This document shows, piece after piece, positions 1-7,191 of a stretch of DNA of 20,495 bases. How positions within the stretch are numbered: position 1 is the first letter of the stretch; each line of letters opens with the position of its first letter. The stretch is from positions 1 to 20,495 of the forward strand of contig JAZDFH010000072.1 in assembly GCA_043808035.1 (NCBI GenBank), in the 5' to 3' direction. Under the pieces are notes generated by a model. That model was not told where the DNA came from. It worked only from the letters and a program-made list of their open reading frames with translations, and did not search any database. A program made the translations under genes and the position numbers. This DNA is from JAZDFH01 sp043808035 (GTDB lineage: Bacteria; Patescibacteriota; Minisyncoccia; UBA6257; Colwellbacteraceae).

Positions 1-300
1 CACTCGTAATGTGATTATCGTTCATTGTTATTGTCATTAATACTCATGGTATGATAATCACCCAGCAAAAAGGAGCTTTCAGCTCCTTTTTGTGTTGGAA
101 TGGGTTTTTATTTCAGGCTACTTGTGTGTTGGACAAGACTACGGCTTTCAAATTGTGATAATATTTCTTGTTCTTTTTGTTTTTCGAGATCTTCCATCTT
201 TTATGTGTTATTAGGTCTATTATTACTAATAATACCTCTTTTTCCTCCCTAAGTCTTCACCTTTTCCTCTTCCTTAGTCCTAGAGAAATTTTGATTTTTC
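1..300. other. Non-coding stretch with no gene recognised
   Basis: No protein gene can be supported here. A 9-bp inverted repeat (GTGATTATC at 11-19, GATAATCAC at 53-61) precedes the terminator at 67-91. A weak hairpin (TATTATT/AATAATA, 218-234, extended by AGG/CCT) sits before a pyrimidine-rich run at about 235-300. A plus-strand reading frame entering from the left stops at 38-40 after 12 codons. It could be the tail of an upstream gene ended by the terminator, but it is too short to assign. Confidence 0.4.
67..91. terminator. Bidirectional intrinsic terminator
   Basis: An 11-bp perfect stem (AAAAAGGAGCT / AGCTCCTTTTT) with a 3-base loop. It has a T-run on either strand, so it can terminate transcription from both sides. 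It probably ends a gene lying to the left of the window. Confidence 0.75.
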
Positions 301-398
301 TTTGCCCTCGGTAGGAAAGTCTCACTGCTCACAGAGAAACTCCCTCCGCTAGCTGGCGGATCCCCGACCCCTTTCCCGTTCGATTCCTACCTCAGGCA
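301..398 (+). pseudogene. Decayed inverted tRNA-Arg-like copy interrupted by GC-rich sequence
   Basis: This plus-strand stretch begins TTTGCCCTCG, identical to the 5' flank and acceptor strand of the tRNA-Arg at 434-505. It ends with GTTCGATTCCTACC (378-391), identical to that tRNA's T-loop and 3' T-stem, followed by GGCA and the shared A-run. The D and anticodon arms are missing. About 60 bases of unrelated GC-rich sequence lie between, including the near-palindrome TCCGCTAGCTGGCGGA. It is in inverted orientation to the intact tRNA, and the two share the hairpin at 399-430. I tried to fold it as a long-variable-arm tRNA (Leu, Ser or Sec) and could not form the T-stem, so I read it as a broken copy. 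Confidence 0.5.
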
Positions 399-430
399 AT
401 AAAAAAGGAACCTAACGATTCCTTTTTTAT
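399..430. terminator. Bidirectional terminator of the tRNA-Arg gene
   Basis: A 12-bp perfect stem (399-410 with 419-430) and an 8-base loop, A-rich on one arm and T-rich on the other. On the minus strand it begins 3 bases after the tRNA 3' end and gives GGTTCC followed by a T-run, so it should terminate the tRNA transcript. Read on the plus strand it would also end the tRNA-like copy at 301-398. Confidence 0.75.
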
Positions 431-433
431 GTG

Positions 434-505
434 TGCCCCCGGTAGGAATCGAACCTACGTTTTGAGTTCCGCAAACTCATGTCCTATCCGTTGAACGACG
501 AGGGC
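434..505 (-). tRNA. tRNA-Arg, anticodon GCG
   Basis: A 72-base cloverleaf folds completely. The acceptor is GCCCTCG/CGGGGGC (one T-G pair), the D-stem GTTC/GGAC has loop AACGGATA, the anticodon stem is TGAGT/ACTCA, and the T-arm is GTAGG-TTCGATT-CCTAC. The discriminator is A. The anticodon loop TTGCGGA gives GCG (470-472), reading CGC and CGU as arginine. The D-loop A is compatible with arginine identity. CCA is not encoded: the bases after the discriminator are CAC, so CCA must be added after transcription. A terminator follows directly. GCG is unusual, since most bacteria read this box with anticodon ACG edited to inosine. Confidence 0.93.
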
Positions 506-546
506 AAATATGATTTTGTTCTATTGTTTATATTATCGTTGCGGTT

Positions 547-653
547 GCAAACTTATGTCTCCCGCCCGAACGTGCCATTCGGTACGGGCAAGCCCGCCCG
601 AACGACTGATACGTTCATTCGGGCAAGCATCCACTGAACGACGGGGGGACAAG
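547..653 (-). pseudogene. Second decayed tRNA-Arg-like copy, split by a palindromic insert
   Basis: Two segments match the intact tRNA-Arg in the same orientation. Positions 547-559 match the anticodon-arm side (471-483) at 12 of 13 bases. Positions 629-643 match the 5' D-arm and acceptor side (486-500) at 13 of 15, and are followed by a G-run resembling the acceptor strand. Between them, where the intact gene has contiguous D-loop sequence, sits about 66 bases of GC-rich DNA (563-628). I see no matching T-arm, so this copy cannot be functional. A 10-base piece of its 5' end, GGGGGACAAG (644-653), occurs again at 703-712. Confidence 0.5.
563..628. repeat. Tandem pair of GC-rich imperfect palindromes
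   Basis: Two units, 563-593 and 595-628, each start CGCCCGAACG and end CGGGCAAGC and differ in the middle. Each can fold: unit 1 pairs CCGAA with TTCGG, and unit 2 pairs GCCCGAA with TTCGGGC and can pair GAACG with CGTTC inside. Base composition is far more GC-rich than the surroundings. Position inside a tRNA-like sequence suggests a small non-coding insertion element. No target-site duplication was identified. Confidence 0.55.
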
Positions 654-680
654 TATCAAATACAACAATTATAAATATAT

Positions 681-698
681 CTCCGATTTTTATCGGAG
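681..698 (-). terminator. Possible terminator of the 4168-787 operon
   Basis: A 7-bp perfect stem CTCCGAT/ATCGGAG with loop TTTT lies about 90 bases past the last stop codon of the minus-strand operon. The sequence after it on that strand is A/T-rich (ATATATTTAT) but not a clean T-run, so termination is only plausible. Confidence 0.35.
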
Positions 699-786
699 CT
701 TCGGGGGACAAGCGATGTTTAGTAATAGCTACTTATCCTTCAAAGTTCTGATACAAATCTATCGGAATCAATCTTTTTATACAATA

Positions 787-1245
787 CTAGAGCCCAAGGA
801 GACGCGCAAGTATTTCCATAAATGATTCTTCATAGTGTACCTCTTTCATACTGGTACGCAAGCAGGTTTGTATAATTTTGGGGTGCGTAACAATAATGCG
901 TGGTGGGGCAATGGCAAAAGTATTTTCTTTCGGGTGGAGAATGAGATAGGCTGTCTCGTCATCTCGTTCCAGTAGAGAGAATGCCTGAATATCCGCTAAA
1001 AGCCATTTCTTTTTATCGAATGTAATAGTTTTTTCCTCTATGACAAAGGGGACTGTACGGGGGATACGGCTATCTGCTAGTACGAGTGCTAGAGCGGCAA
1101 TCCCTAAAAAAGCGATAAATGCATAATTACCGGTTAGCCATGCGAAAATAGCCATTAACCCTCCAATAATACCCGTACTTATGTGCCAACGTATTGAACG
1201 GGTATGTTTCTCAAATTCAGGAACTTGGATTTTGATTGGTTGCAT
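787..1245 (-). CDS. Small membrane protein with a possible PH-like domain
   Basis: A 152-aa protein of unknown function. Residues about 20-57 form two closely spaced hydrophobic helices. The rest looks like a compact cytoplasmic beta-rich domain with the pattern PFVIEEKTITFDKKKWLLAD, followed by a C-terminal helix. This layout (two helices, then a PH-like barrel) is seen in bacterial PH-domain membrane proteins, but the resemblance is by pattern only. It is the last gene of a three-gene membrane operon. Its first 29 bases overlap the end of the DUF1189 gene, which suggests translational coupling. No separate promoter is apparent. Confidence 0.75.
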   Translation of the reverse strand: MQPIKIQVPEFEKHTRSIRWHISTGIIGGLMAIFAWLTGNYAFIAFLGIAALALVLADSRIPRTVPFVIEEKTITFDKKKWLLADIQAFSLLERDDETAYLILHPKENTFAIAPPRIIVTHPKIIQTCLRTSMKEVHYEESFMEILARLLGL

Positions 1246-2095
1246 AAAGACTTTTCTTCATGTTGAGTGCGGCAATACAGGTAAAGATGATGGTGTATAA
1301 AATGGTGGATAAGAATGGTATCGGAATGTTAATGGAGAGTAGTGCGAAAAATCCGGAGATGATTAAGGGAAGTGTAATAAGGTGTATTCCAAGTTGATAT
1401 GCTTTCCCGTAAGAAATATGGATTTTTTTAATCTTCGCGATAATCATCAGAATGAGCGCCCACGGAAGCAGAAGGGCTAACATTGTCTGTAGAAAAATAA
1501 TTGCAACAAGGAAGAACAGTAATATGGCGATAAATGGTATGACAACGAAATAGGGACTTATTTTATTACTCCATGACTTAATAAGGGAATAATTGATTGT
1601 TATAGCGGGTAAAACTTTAAGTGAGATTTTTGAGATGATTCCATTGTCATTGTAATATGCCAGTGTTTTTTGATTGAGAACAAAAAGCGAATGGTGTGCG
1701 GTAAAGGAATCAGTATTAAAGTCTTCCTTCGTTTGTATAGCTAAAAGATTTTTGACAGGGGCGGCTGTATCTTGAATGTTTTTTATATTTTTCATTCCTT
1801 CCTGAATTGGTATGTAATAAGGTTCTTCAACGCCTTCTGTCGACGCTATGCCTCCTTTGAACGTTATTTCGAGTCCCGCAGGATATGACTCTTCTATTTT
1901 TGTTTGTACGGTGTTCAGAAAGCCGCTTAAGCTTGGAATAAAAAAAATGGAAAAAAATACTGTTGCCATTAAAGCAAGGACAGACGTTAAGATAAGATTA
2001 TATTTGAATGAATAGGAAAGAGGTTTTTTAAAAAGATCCTTATAAAATATCGGATCATAGATGCTTGAACGGATTGTACGTAAAAAACGTTTCAT
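1217..2095 (-). CDS. DUF1189-family membrane protein
   Basis: A 292-aa integral membrane protein. The N-terminus carries the DUF1189 signature, SIYDPIFYKDLFKKP, just before the first membrane helix (about residues 35-53). An extracytoplasmic loop of about 120 residues follows, then four or five C-terminal helices (about 185-285). The family is widespread in bacteria and its biochemical role is not established. I start at ATG 2095, where the family signature normally begins; the frame can also start at a GTG at 2113. Neither start has a clear Shine-Dalgarno, and a 16-bp palindrome (2097-2112) sits between them. Middle gene of the operon, 39 bases downstream of the 677-aa protein's stop. Confidence 0.75.
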   Translation of the reverse strand: MKRFLRTIRSSIYDPIFYKDLFKKPLSYSFKYNLILTSVLALMATVFFSIFFIPSLSGFLNTVQTKIEESYPAGLEITFKGGIASTEGVEEPYYIPIQEGMKNIKNIQDTAAPVKNLLAIQTKEDFNTDSFTAHHSLFVLNQKTLAYYNDNGIISKISLKVLPAITINYSLIKSWSNKISPYFVVIPFIAILLFFLVAIIFLQTMLALLLPWALILMIIAKIKKIHISYGKAYQLGIHLITLPLIISGFFALLSINIPIPFLSTILYTIIFTCIAALNMKKSLYATNQNPSS

Positions 2096-2096
2096 A

Positions 2097-2112
2097 TGTA
2101 TACCAGTATACA
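2097..2112. promoter_or_regulatory. Operator-like 16-bp palindrome before the DUF1189 start
   Basis: TGTATAC-CA-GTATACA is a perfect 7-bp inverted repeat with a 2-bp centre, immediately upstream of ATG 2095. Its shape suits a dimeric repressor site, or in RNA a short hairpin that could hide the start codon. No regulator gene is adjacent. Confidence 0.4.
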
Positions 2113-2134
2113 CCAGGTATGCGTTCTTTTAAAA

Positions 2135-4168
2135 CTATTTAAACGTGAAACAAAATGTTGGGTTTTGTGAAGTTTTCCATGGGGTTTCAAACGATCCTCC
2201 TATATTCATATGACTACTGCCGACAGAATATATGCATGCCTGTGAAGCAACGTATTCCAGTGGGATTTTTATTGGAGAGAAGGGATCGGTTGGTACGTAC
2301 TCGATAATAGGATCCAGTGTTTCAGGTAAGAAGCCTTTTTGATTATAGTATGCTCGTAAAGCCAAAATTGTTTGTGTCGCGGCTGTCGAAAGTTCCATAT
2401 TACACGAGGTAAGATGATCTGCTGTTGCTGAACCGAGAACGGAACGACTAAGAAACGTTTTCCCAACGCTGTTTTCTGTAAGGAGAGGATGGATGAAAAC
2501 AACATCGAAAGTAGATTCTATTTTACCATTGAAGATGGCGATGCCACATTCCTCACGAACGCGATTCATTGCATCTCGAAATGACTGCGCAAGGAGACGC
2601 TGTGTTTTGTGCGGTTTATAGTGGAAAGAAGAAAGATTATCGTGGTTTGTTTGTATTTCACCAAAGAGGGCAAATGGGGAAGAATAATTTTCTTTTGTTT
2701 CGAAGACGGTTGGAGAAAAATCATCTAATGCTTTTTTAATTATAAGATATTCTTCATTAAGAGTTCTTAATAATCCCAAGCTTGTATCACTATATGCTCC
2801 AAGTTTTTGGGCGTATCTTTGTAAATCTTGAGTAGGTAGCTTTGAAGTTTGTGTTAGATCTCGTATTAGTGCGAGTCCTGTCTCTCTCACGGTGCCGCCG
2901 AAGGCATGCTCAACTTTTGAATTGCGAGACATTTCGATTAGGTAACCGATACGAACGATTCGAAATGCTTCTTCAAGGGCAAGGGAGTCTTCTCCTTTAT
3001 TGGCATGTGATCGAGCATTTATCTCTGCTACATGAATAACTGAAAATGTTGAAAGAAAGTCGATGTCGGAAACATGATGAGGGTTAGAGGGATCGCTGTA
3101 CATCGGTATCTGAAATCGTCCTTTTTCGCTTGCCGCTTCAAAGAAAGACAATGTCAACTTATTTTGCGCAAGAATCATATCGACAAAAGATTGATCCCAT
3201 ACTTCTCCGCGAGCATGTTCTTGTAATGTTGGTAACATTTCTTCGGGGATAGATAAAATTTTATGCGCTTTTTGCAGATCAAAAAAAGCATTCTCTTCGT
3301 CGGATATTTGTACCACTGTCATTTGTAAGTCTCGATCATTATGTGGTGCCTCATCGAGCCAGAAAGCGTTACTGCCGTATACATATATACACGTGGCGAT
3401 AAAGGGGATCCCTAAAACACAAAAAAGGGTAAGGAGTATTTTTTCTGACAATGATTGATTTGATGGTTTAGATTGTATGTGCCGAACATCACGGTAAATA
3501 TGTGATCCTGTAATCAGTATGAATGGAATGAGAAATGTATCGGTGAGAATAAGTGAGATGACGCTTGCAGTCATAATATCCCAATGGAAAATGAATACTA
3601 TTCCTTGCAGTGTTTTGATAGCGGCGAAATAAAGGGCGGATAAGACGAGATAACGAATAGTGATGTACCACAACATATTCATAGAGAGAGCCCTGCTTTT
3701 TAAAAGCGCTTGCAGCCCGTTTTGTTTTTCGAATGCAACGATATAGATGGAAAAGCTTAAGACGATAAAAAGCAGGATTCCGGGGATGATAAAAAATAAA
3801 GATGCTCCCACAACAGTGGTGCATAATAAAAAGAATGTAAGCCAGTAATCAAAGAAATTTTCTGTTCCGACACGAAGGGCATGAGCGATCCCTTGTTGGT
3901 ATCTGATAAGCGTAAACCATGCCGGCCAATGGAGAATCCATGCAATTAAATAGGCGAGCAGCAAGGCGTAATAAAATGGGGCTAAAGAATTACCAAGATG
4001 AAGCTGTGGGAACGATGAAGATAGCATGAGTGACAAAATAGCGGGGAAGAGTCCGATGCATACGAATGCAAAAAAATTATGAAAATACGTTGCTAAACTT
4101 TTTTTCAATAATTCAATCACCGAAGATAATGTAGAAATTTTTTTTTCTTGTTTTTTGTGAGATACCAT
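2135..4168 (-). CDS. Large mosaic membrane protein with pseudopilin-like C-terminal segment
   Basis: A 677-aa protein. Residues about 30-230 contain around six helices and resemble the membrane domain of glycerophosphodiester phosphodiesterases, with the pattern FFIIPGILLFIVLSFSIYIV followed by a helix ending ALLKSRALS. Another helix (about 243-265) leads into an extracytoplasmic, mostly helical region of about 400 residues. Near the end is FLPETLDPIIEYVPTDPFSP followed by YSVGS, a pattern also seen at the C-termini of type II secretion pseudopilins and in many uncharacterised bacterial proteins. I cannot assign a function. It is the first gene of the 4168-787 operon, with an extended -10 box shortly upstream. 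Confidence 0.7.
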   Translation of the reverse strand: MVSHKKQEKKISTLSSVIELLKKSLATYFHNFFAFVCIGLFPAILSLMLSSSFPQLHLGNSLAPFYYALLLAYLIAWILHWPAWFTLIRYQQGIAHALRVGTENFFDYWLTFFLLCTTVVGASLFFIIPGILLFIVLSFSIYIVAFEKQNGLQALLKSRALSMNMLWYITIRYLVLSALYFAAIKTLQGIVFIFHWDIMTASVISLILTDTFLIPFILITGSHIYRDVRHIQSKPSNQSLSEKILLTLFCVLGIPFIATCIYVYGSNAFWLDEAPHNDRDLQMTVVQISDEENAFFDLQKAHKILSIPEEMLPTLQEHARGEVWDQSFVDMILAQNKLTLSFFEAASEKGRFQIPMYSDPSNPHHVSDIDFLSTFSVIHVAEINARSHANKGEDSLALEEAFRIVRIGYLIEMSRNSKVEHAFGGTVRETGLALIRDLTQTSKLPTQDLQRYAQKLGAYSDTSLGLLRTLNEEYLIIKKALDDFSPTVFETKENYSSPFALFGEIQTNHDNLSSFHYKPHKTQRLLAQSFRDAMNRVREECGIAIFNGKIESTFDVVFIHPLLTENSVGKTFLSRSVLGSATADHLTSCNMELSTAATQTILALRAYYNQKGFLPETLDPIIEYVPTDPFSPIKIPLEYVASQACIYSVGSSHMNIGGSFETPWKTSQNPTFCFTFK

Positions 4169-4180
4169 TTTATATGTTTA

Positions 4181-4189
4181 AGTATACCA
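4181..4189 (-). promoter_or_regulatory. Extended -10 promoter of the membrane operon
   Basis: On the minus strand TGG-TATACT is an extended -10 element ending 12 bases before the ATG at 4168. No recognisable -35 hexamer lies at 16-18 bases. The predicted 5' leader is only about 5 bases and has no Shine-Dalgarno. Confidence 0.45.
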
Positions 4190-4236
4190 AAAAAATAGAT
4201 ATTCTACGTGGATACCTGTTCTTAATAACCTAAAAG

Positions 4237-4626
4237 TTATTTTTTGCCGAATATTTTTTTCCACCACGGTGTGGAACAGAGATTATTTGTTTGAGTTGGT
4301 GTTTTTTTATTTTCCACATTTTGTTTCGGTTGCAATAAAGTCACTAAACGATTTTTTTCGTTTTCTACAACTGCTCCATCGTATTCTGCATTATGTGCAT
4401 GTGCTTCCATATAACGTGGTTGTTTTTGATCAAGATGGAGATTCAGTATTACATAATTTTCTTTTTGTTCAGGATAAATATGGAACCGTGGATAGTGAAT
4501 GCCTTGTAATGTACGGACAAAACTTTCGGTACGGGTCTTGCGATCAAGAATTTTTATATATCCCGCGGTACGTGTAAGGAATCGAGATGCTTCATTGTAT
4601 GACAGAAGAGGAGAAATTATTTTCAT
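4237..4626 (-). CDS. Small conserved-looking hypothetical protein
   Basis: A 129-aa soluble protein that I do not recognise. The first 100 residues alternate strands and helices and include a His-rich motif, AHAHNAEYDGAVVENE (about 75-90). A low-complexity Gln/Asn/Thr/Lys linker follows, ending in the basic aromatic tail WWKKIFGKK, which may touch the membrane. It starts only 6 bases after the stop of the upstream Cys-rich anchored protein, so the two are probably co-transcribed. Confidence 0.7.
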   Translation of the reverse strand: MKIISPLLSYNEASRFLTRTAGYIKILDRKTRTESFVRTLQGIHYPRFHIYPEQKENYVILNLHLDQKQPRYMEAHAHNAEYDGAVVENEKNRLVTLLQPKQNVENKKTPTQTNNLCSTPWWKKIFGKK

Positions 4627-4632
4627 GAATTT

Positions 4633-5484
4633 TTAATTAATTTGTTTCCATCCAAGCGTGAATAGTTTTCCGATATTACGCGTATCGGTCTGGACCATAA
4701 AATAATAACTCGTTGGGCATGTACTGCAAGCTTGGCATACCATTGTATCGGAAGACAATTTTGTAACGTTTTCAATTTGTATTGAATATTGTGTGGCATA
4801 AAATGTGGTAATGAGTTCAATCTCGGTTGGTGCTTTTACAAACAAAACGAGATTCTTTTTATACCATGTTGCCCATGGTGTCTCCTCGCATTGCATTGGT
4901 TGGAAAAAAAGAGAAACGGTATTATAGTGTGGCTTTTCTTCGTTTTGCGGTGTTGCGGAGGAACAAAGTATATCGACGATTTGCCATTCTGTATTTGTTT
5001 TTCGCAGTAATACGGGAAGGATGCGCGTACTACTCTCGAATGTTTGCTCAACAAACAGCGTTGCGGTGTTGTCAGTTATTGATACTTCTTCTATAAGAAA
5101 CGAAATAGGCTTTTCATGCGTGCATAAAATGGAGTTTATCGATGCATCGGTATCGAGCTGCGTGGTAATTTTTACTTTATAATCATCGCTTAATTCAGCG
5201 CGATTGGTATATGTTTGTATATCGACGGTGTCGTTGTACCACGTAAAAAATGATTCAACAATATCTTTTGGTGTTTTTTCTTCGTGCACTATATTGGGTT
5301 GAGTAGGCAGACTATGATTGTCGCATGGGGTAGTAGGCATGAGATCTGCGGGATTGCCATGCTTCTCCCATGTACCGTTTACACAAATCCATGAATCCTC
5401 ATTACCGGAAAGAAGACGAAGTATTGTAATACAACCTAAAAGCAAGACCAATACGATAACAACACCATAAAATACTTTTTTCAT
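4633..5484 (-). CDS. Membrane-anchored extracytoplasmic Cys-rich protein
   Basis: A 283-aa protein with one N-terminal hydrophobic segment (about residues 4-24). That segment contains LLGC, close to a lipobox, so it could be a signal anchor or a lipoprotein signal. A short motif follows (SWICVNGTWEKHGNP). Then comes a domain of about 120 residues (VESFFTWYND onward) resembling DUF3828/NTF2-like extracytoplasmic folds. The C-terminal domain has CQACSTC, a CxxCxxC cluster, and ends in GWKQIN. The start at 5484 is supported by GGAGG (5490-5494); the frame is open further upstream but has no equal site. Function unknown. Confidence 0.7.
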   Translation of the reverse strand: MKKVFYGVVIVLVLLLGCITILRLLSGNEDSWICVNGTWEKHGNPADLMPTTPCDNHSLPTQPNIVHEEKTPKDIVESFFTWYNDTVDIQTYTNRAELSDDYKVKITTQLDTDASINSILCTHEKPISFLIEEVSITDNTATLFVEQTFESSTRILPVLLRKTNTEWQIVDILCSSATPQNEEKPHYNTVSLFFQPMQCEETPWATWYKKNLVLFVKAPTEIELITTFYATQYSIQIENVTKLSSDTMVCQACSTCPTSYYFMVQTDTRNIGKLFTLGWKQIN

Positions 5485-5536
5485 ATTTACCTCCATTACT
5501 TTTACTTTACGCATTACATGAAAGACAGGCAAACAA

Positions 5537-6460
5537 TTACTCGATCCATTGTAAAAAAATCCGATCAGCAAATCCTCCCCGTGTGTTTTTTCTTTTTGTT
5601 TTCATGTCTGCGATTGTGTTCGTATCAAGACCGAAAGCGATTATCAATGTATCCAAAACCTCTAAGACATCGCCGATTTCTTTCATCATTTCATGAGGTG
5701 ATCCCCCCGCGTCTCGTACCTCGATAGCTTCTTCTATGAGTTTGTCGAGTAATGCTATGATGTATTCCTTTTGGTTAAGACGGAAAGTAACAGGCGTTTT
5801 TTCTTCTTGTTTTATGATATCGGGTATTTTATCACGTACTAATTTATTGGTAACTTGGATGGAAGGCAATGTTTCGGTATTTGTAAAAATCGTTTTTACC
5901 GCTTGTTCATACACTTCAAAGAATGTTTTTGCTAATGAATTATGTAATCGTGTTCGTATAATAATAGCTATTTCTTTATAAAACCATGCTATTTCTTTCT
6001 TTGGAGCATTAAAGTATATCCATAATTGTTCTTTTTGTTCAGCGTATGCGTCTATAGTGGACAGTAAATTGTGGATTTTGTCTGCTGCGCTTACCATAAG
6101 TGCCGCTTCGTCTGCCGTTTCCAAATTGCGAATATATTTTGTTTTTCGTTCTTTCCATGTCGCTCGTTCATCGATTCTATCTCGAGGGTTTTTATCTTCA
6201 CTGACCGTTTGTACGATTGTCGCCACCGATTCTCCGAAATCTTCCCGCAGTTGTGCAAGAGAGTAATTAATAACATCTTCTAAAACATCATGTAATATGC
6301 CGGCAGTAATGATATTTTCATCATGTGTATGGTCCGCGAGGATTAATGCAACTGCAAATGGATGTGTAATAAATGGAGAACCATCTCCTTTCCTCACTTG
6401 ATTTTTATGCAAGATGCTTGCTGTTTGTATTGCTTTATAGATAGAAGCGGTAAGTTCCAT
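5537..6460 (-). CDS. Fusion of a SpoT-type HD hydrolase domain and a MazG-like NTP pyrophosphohydrolase
   Basis: A 307-aa two-domain protein. Residues 1-190 match the HD domain of RelA/SpoT homologues and small alarmone hydrolases: H18 in HKNQVRKG, H33 in ITHP, the HD pair H57-D58 followed by E61-D62, and D127 in SAADKIHNL. These are the metal and catalytic positions for (p)ppGpp 3'-pyrophosphate hydrolysis. No synthetase, TGS or ACT domain is present. Residues 205-307 match the COG4997-type MazG-like family: KLVRDKIP (206-213), E243-E244-x2-E247 and E261-x2-D264 form the expected Mg-binding set. That family hydrolyses nucleoside triphosphates to monophosphates. The fusion suggests joint control of alarmones and NTPs, but the substrate is inferred. 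It is upstream of the 5484 gene by 52 bases. Confidence 0.85.
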   Translation of the reverse strand: MELTASIYKAIQTASILHKNQVRKGDGSPFITHPFAVALILADHTHDENIITAGILHDVLEDVINYSLAQLREDFGESVATIVQTVSEDKNPRDRIDERATWKERKTKYIRNLETADEAALMVSAADKIHNLLSTIDAYAEQKEQLWIYFNAPKKEIAWFYKEIAIIIRTRLHNSLAKTFFEVYEQAVKTIFTNTETLPSIQVTNKLVRDKIPDIIKQEEKTPVTFRLNQKEYIIALLDKLIEEAIEVRDAGGSPHEMMKEIGDVLEVLDTLIIAFGLDTNTIADMKTKRKNTRGGFADRIFLQWIE

Positions 6461-6467
6461 TATGTGT

Positions 6468-6497
6468 ATTGTAATGCAAAACGATCAGTATCGGCAA
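6468..6497 (-). promoter_or_regulatory. Promoter of the HD/MazG fusion gene, predicted leaderless
   Basis: On the minus strand the -35 is TTGCCG (6492-6497), the spacer 18 bases, and the -10 TACAAT (6468-6473). Only 7 bases separate the -10 from the ATG at 6460, so transcription should start at or beside the A of the start codon. No Shine-Dalgarno is present. Confidence 0.55.
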
Positions 6498-6541
6498 AAA
6501 CAGTATATTTTATTATGATGGGCAATGATATTTCGGTAGTT

Positions 6542-7099
6542 TTATAAAATACTTCTTGGCAGTAAGAAAATATAAATACCACTTACAAAACAGAGTGCAC
6601 TCATGGTGATAAACATGGTATTGAATCCAAAAAAAGTGACCAAGAGTCCACCTGAAACCGCACCAATCGCCGCGGTCAAATAATGGATTGCTTCCCATGC
6701 CCCCCAGTCTCTTCCATGGATATCAAGATGTTTTGAATAGATTGAATCAAATGTTGGAGCGTATATCGCTTCACCAAGTCCAATGATGACTTGGACAATA
6801 AGCAGTGTAAATATGGAATTAACTACTATATATCCAAGGAAGCCGATGCCGATAATTCCATAGCCAATAATAAGAATAATCTCGTTTTCTTTAATTTTAT
6901 CGCTGTATTTCCCAGAGATAAAAGCGGTGGCGCCTGCAGCAAGCGCGAAGATGCCGAATGCATAGCTTGCGTCTAATAAATTTCCTCCGATTTTGTCCAC
7001 AAAAATGGCGTAGATTGGACCAAGCATTGCTCCTGCAACAAGGATTAATCCGTTTGTTGCGAGAAGTATGGTAATTGCTTTATTAAGAGGGTTCTTCAT
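6542..7099 (-). CDS. Half-size MFS-type membrane transporter (six helices)
   Basis: A 185-aa protein with six predicted membrane helices, corresponding to the N-terminal half of a major facilitator. The loop between helices 2 and 3 reads SGKYSDKIKENE, a version of MFS motif A (GxxxDrxGr). Helix 4 contains GLGEAIYAPTF. Typical MFS proteins have 12 helices and about 400 residues. There is no second half downstream: the frame ends at 6542 and the next gene starts at 6460. It may work as a homodimer or be a truncated remnant. The start is ATG 7099; a TTG three codons upstream is possible. Substrate unknown. Confidence 0.8.
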   Translation of the reverse strand: MKNPLNKAITILLATNGLILVAGAMLGPIYAIFVDKIGGNLLDASYAFGIFALAAGATAFISGKYSDKIKENEIILIIGYGIIGIGFLGYIVVNSIFTLLIVQVIIGLGEAIYAPTFDSIYSKHLDIHGRDWGAWEAIHYLTAAIGAVSGGLLVTFFGFNTMFITMSALCFVSGIYIFLLPRSIL

Positions 7100-7191
7100 A
7101 TTGTGCAAACGAAGGCATAGAGATTGTGATAGCTTATGGCGTTTATAAATATAGTATCATGTTGTATGTTCCGTGAATACAGAAAATATCT

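Noticed and set aside
301..398. A tRNA-Sec, tRNA-Leu or tRNA-Ser with a long variable arm
   Set aside because: The T-loop TTCGATT has no matching 5' T-stem and no clear anticodon arm forms.
4224..4241. AATAAC/GTTATT hairpin plus T-run on the plus strand as a terminator
   Set aside because: There is no plus-strand gene to terminate, the stem is only 6 bp of A/T-rich pairs, and it overlaps the stop codon of the minus-strand gene.
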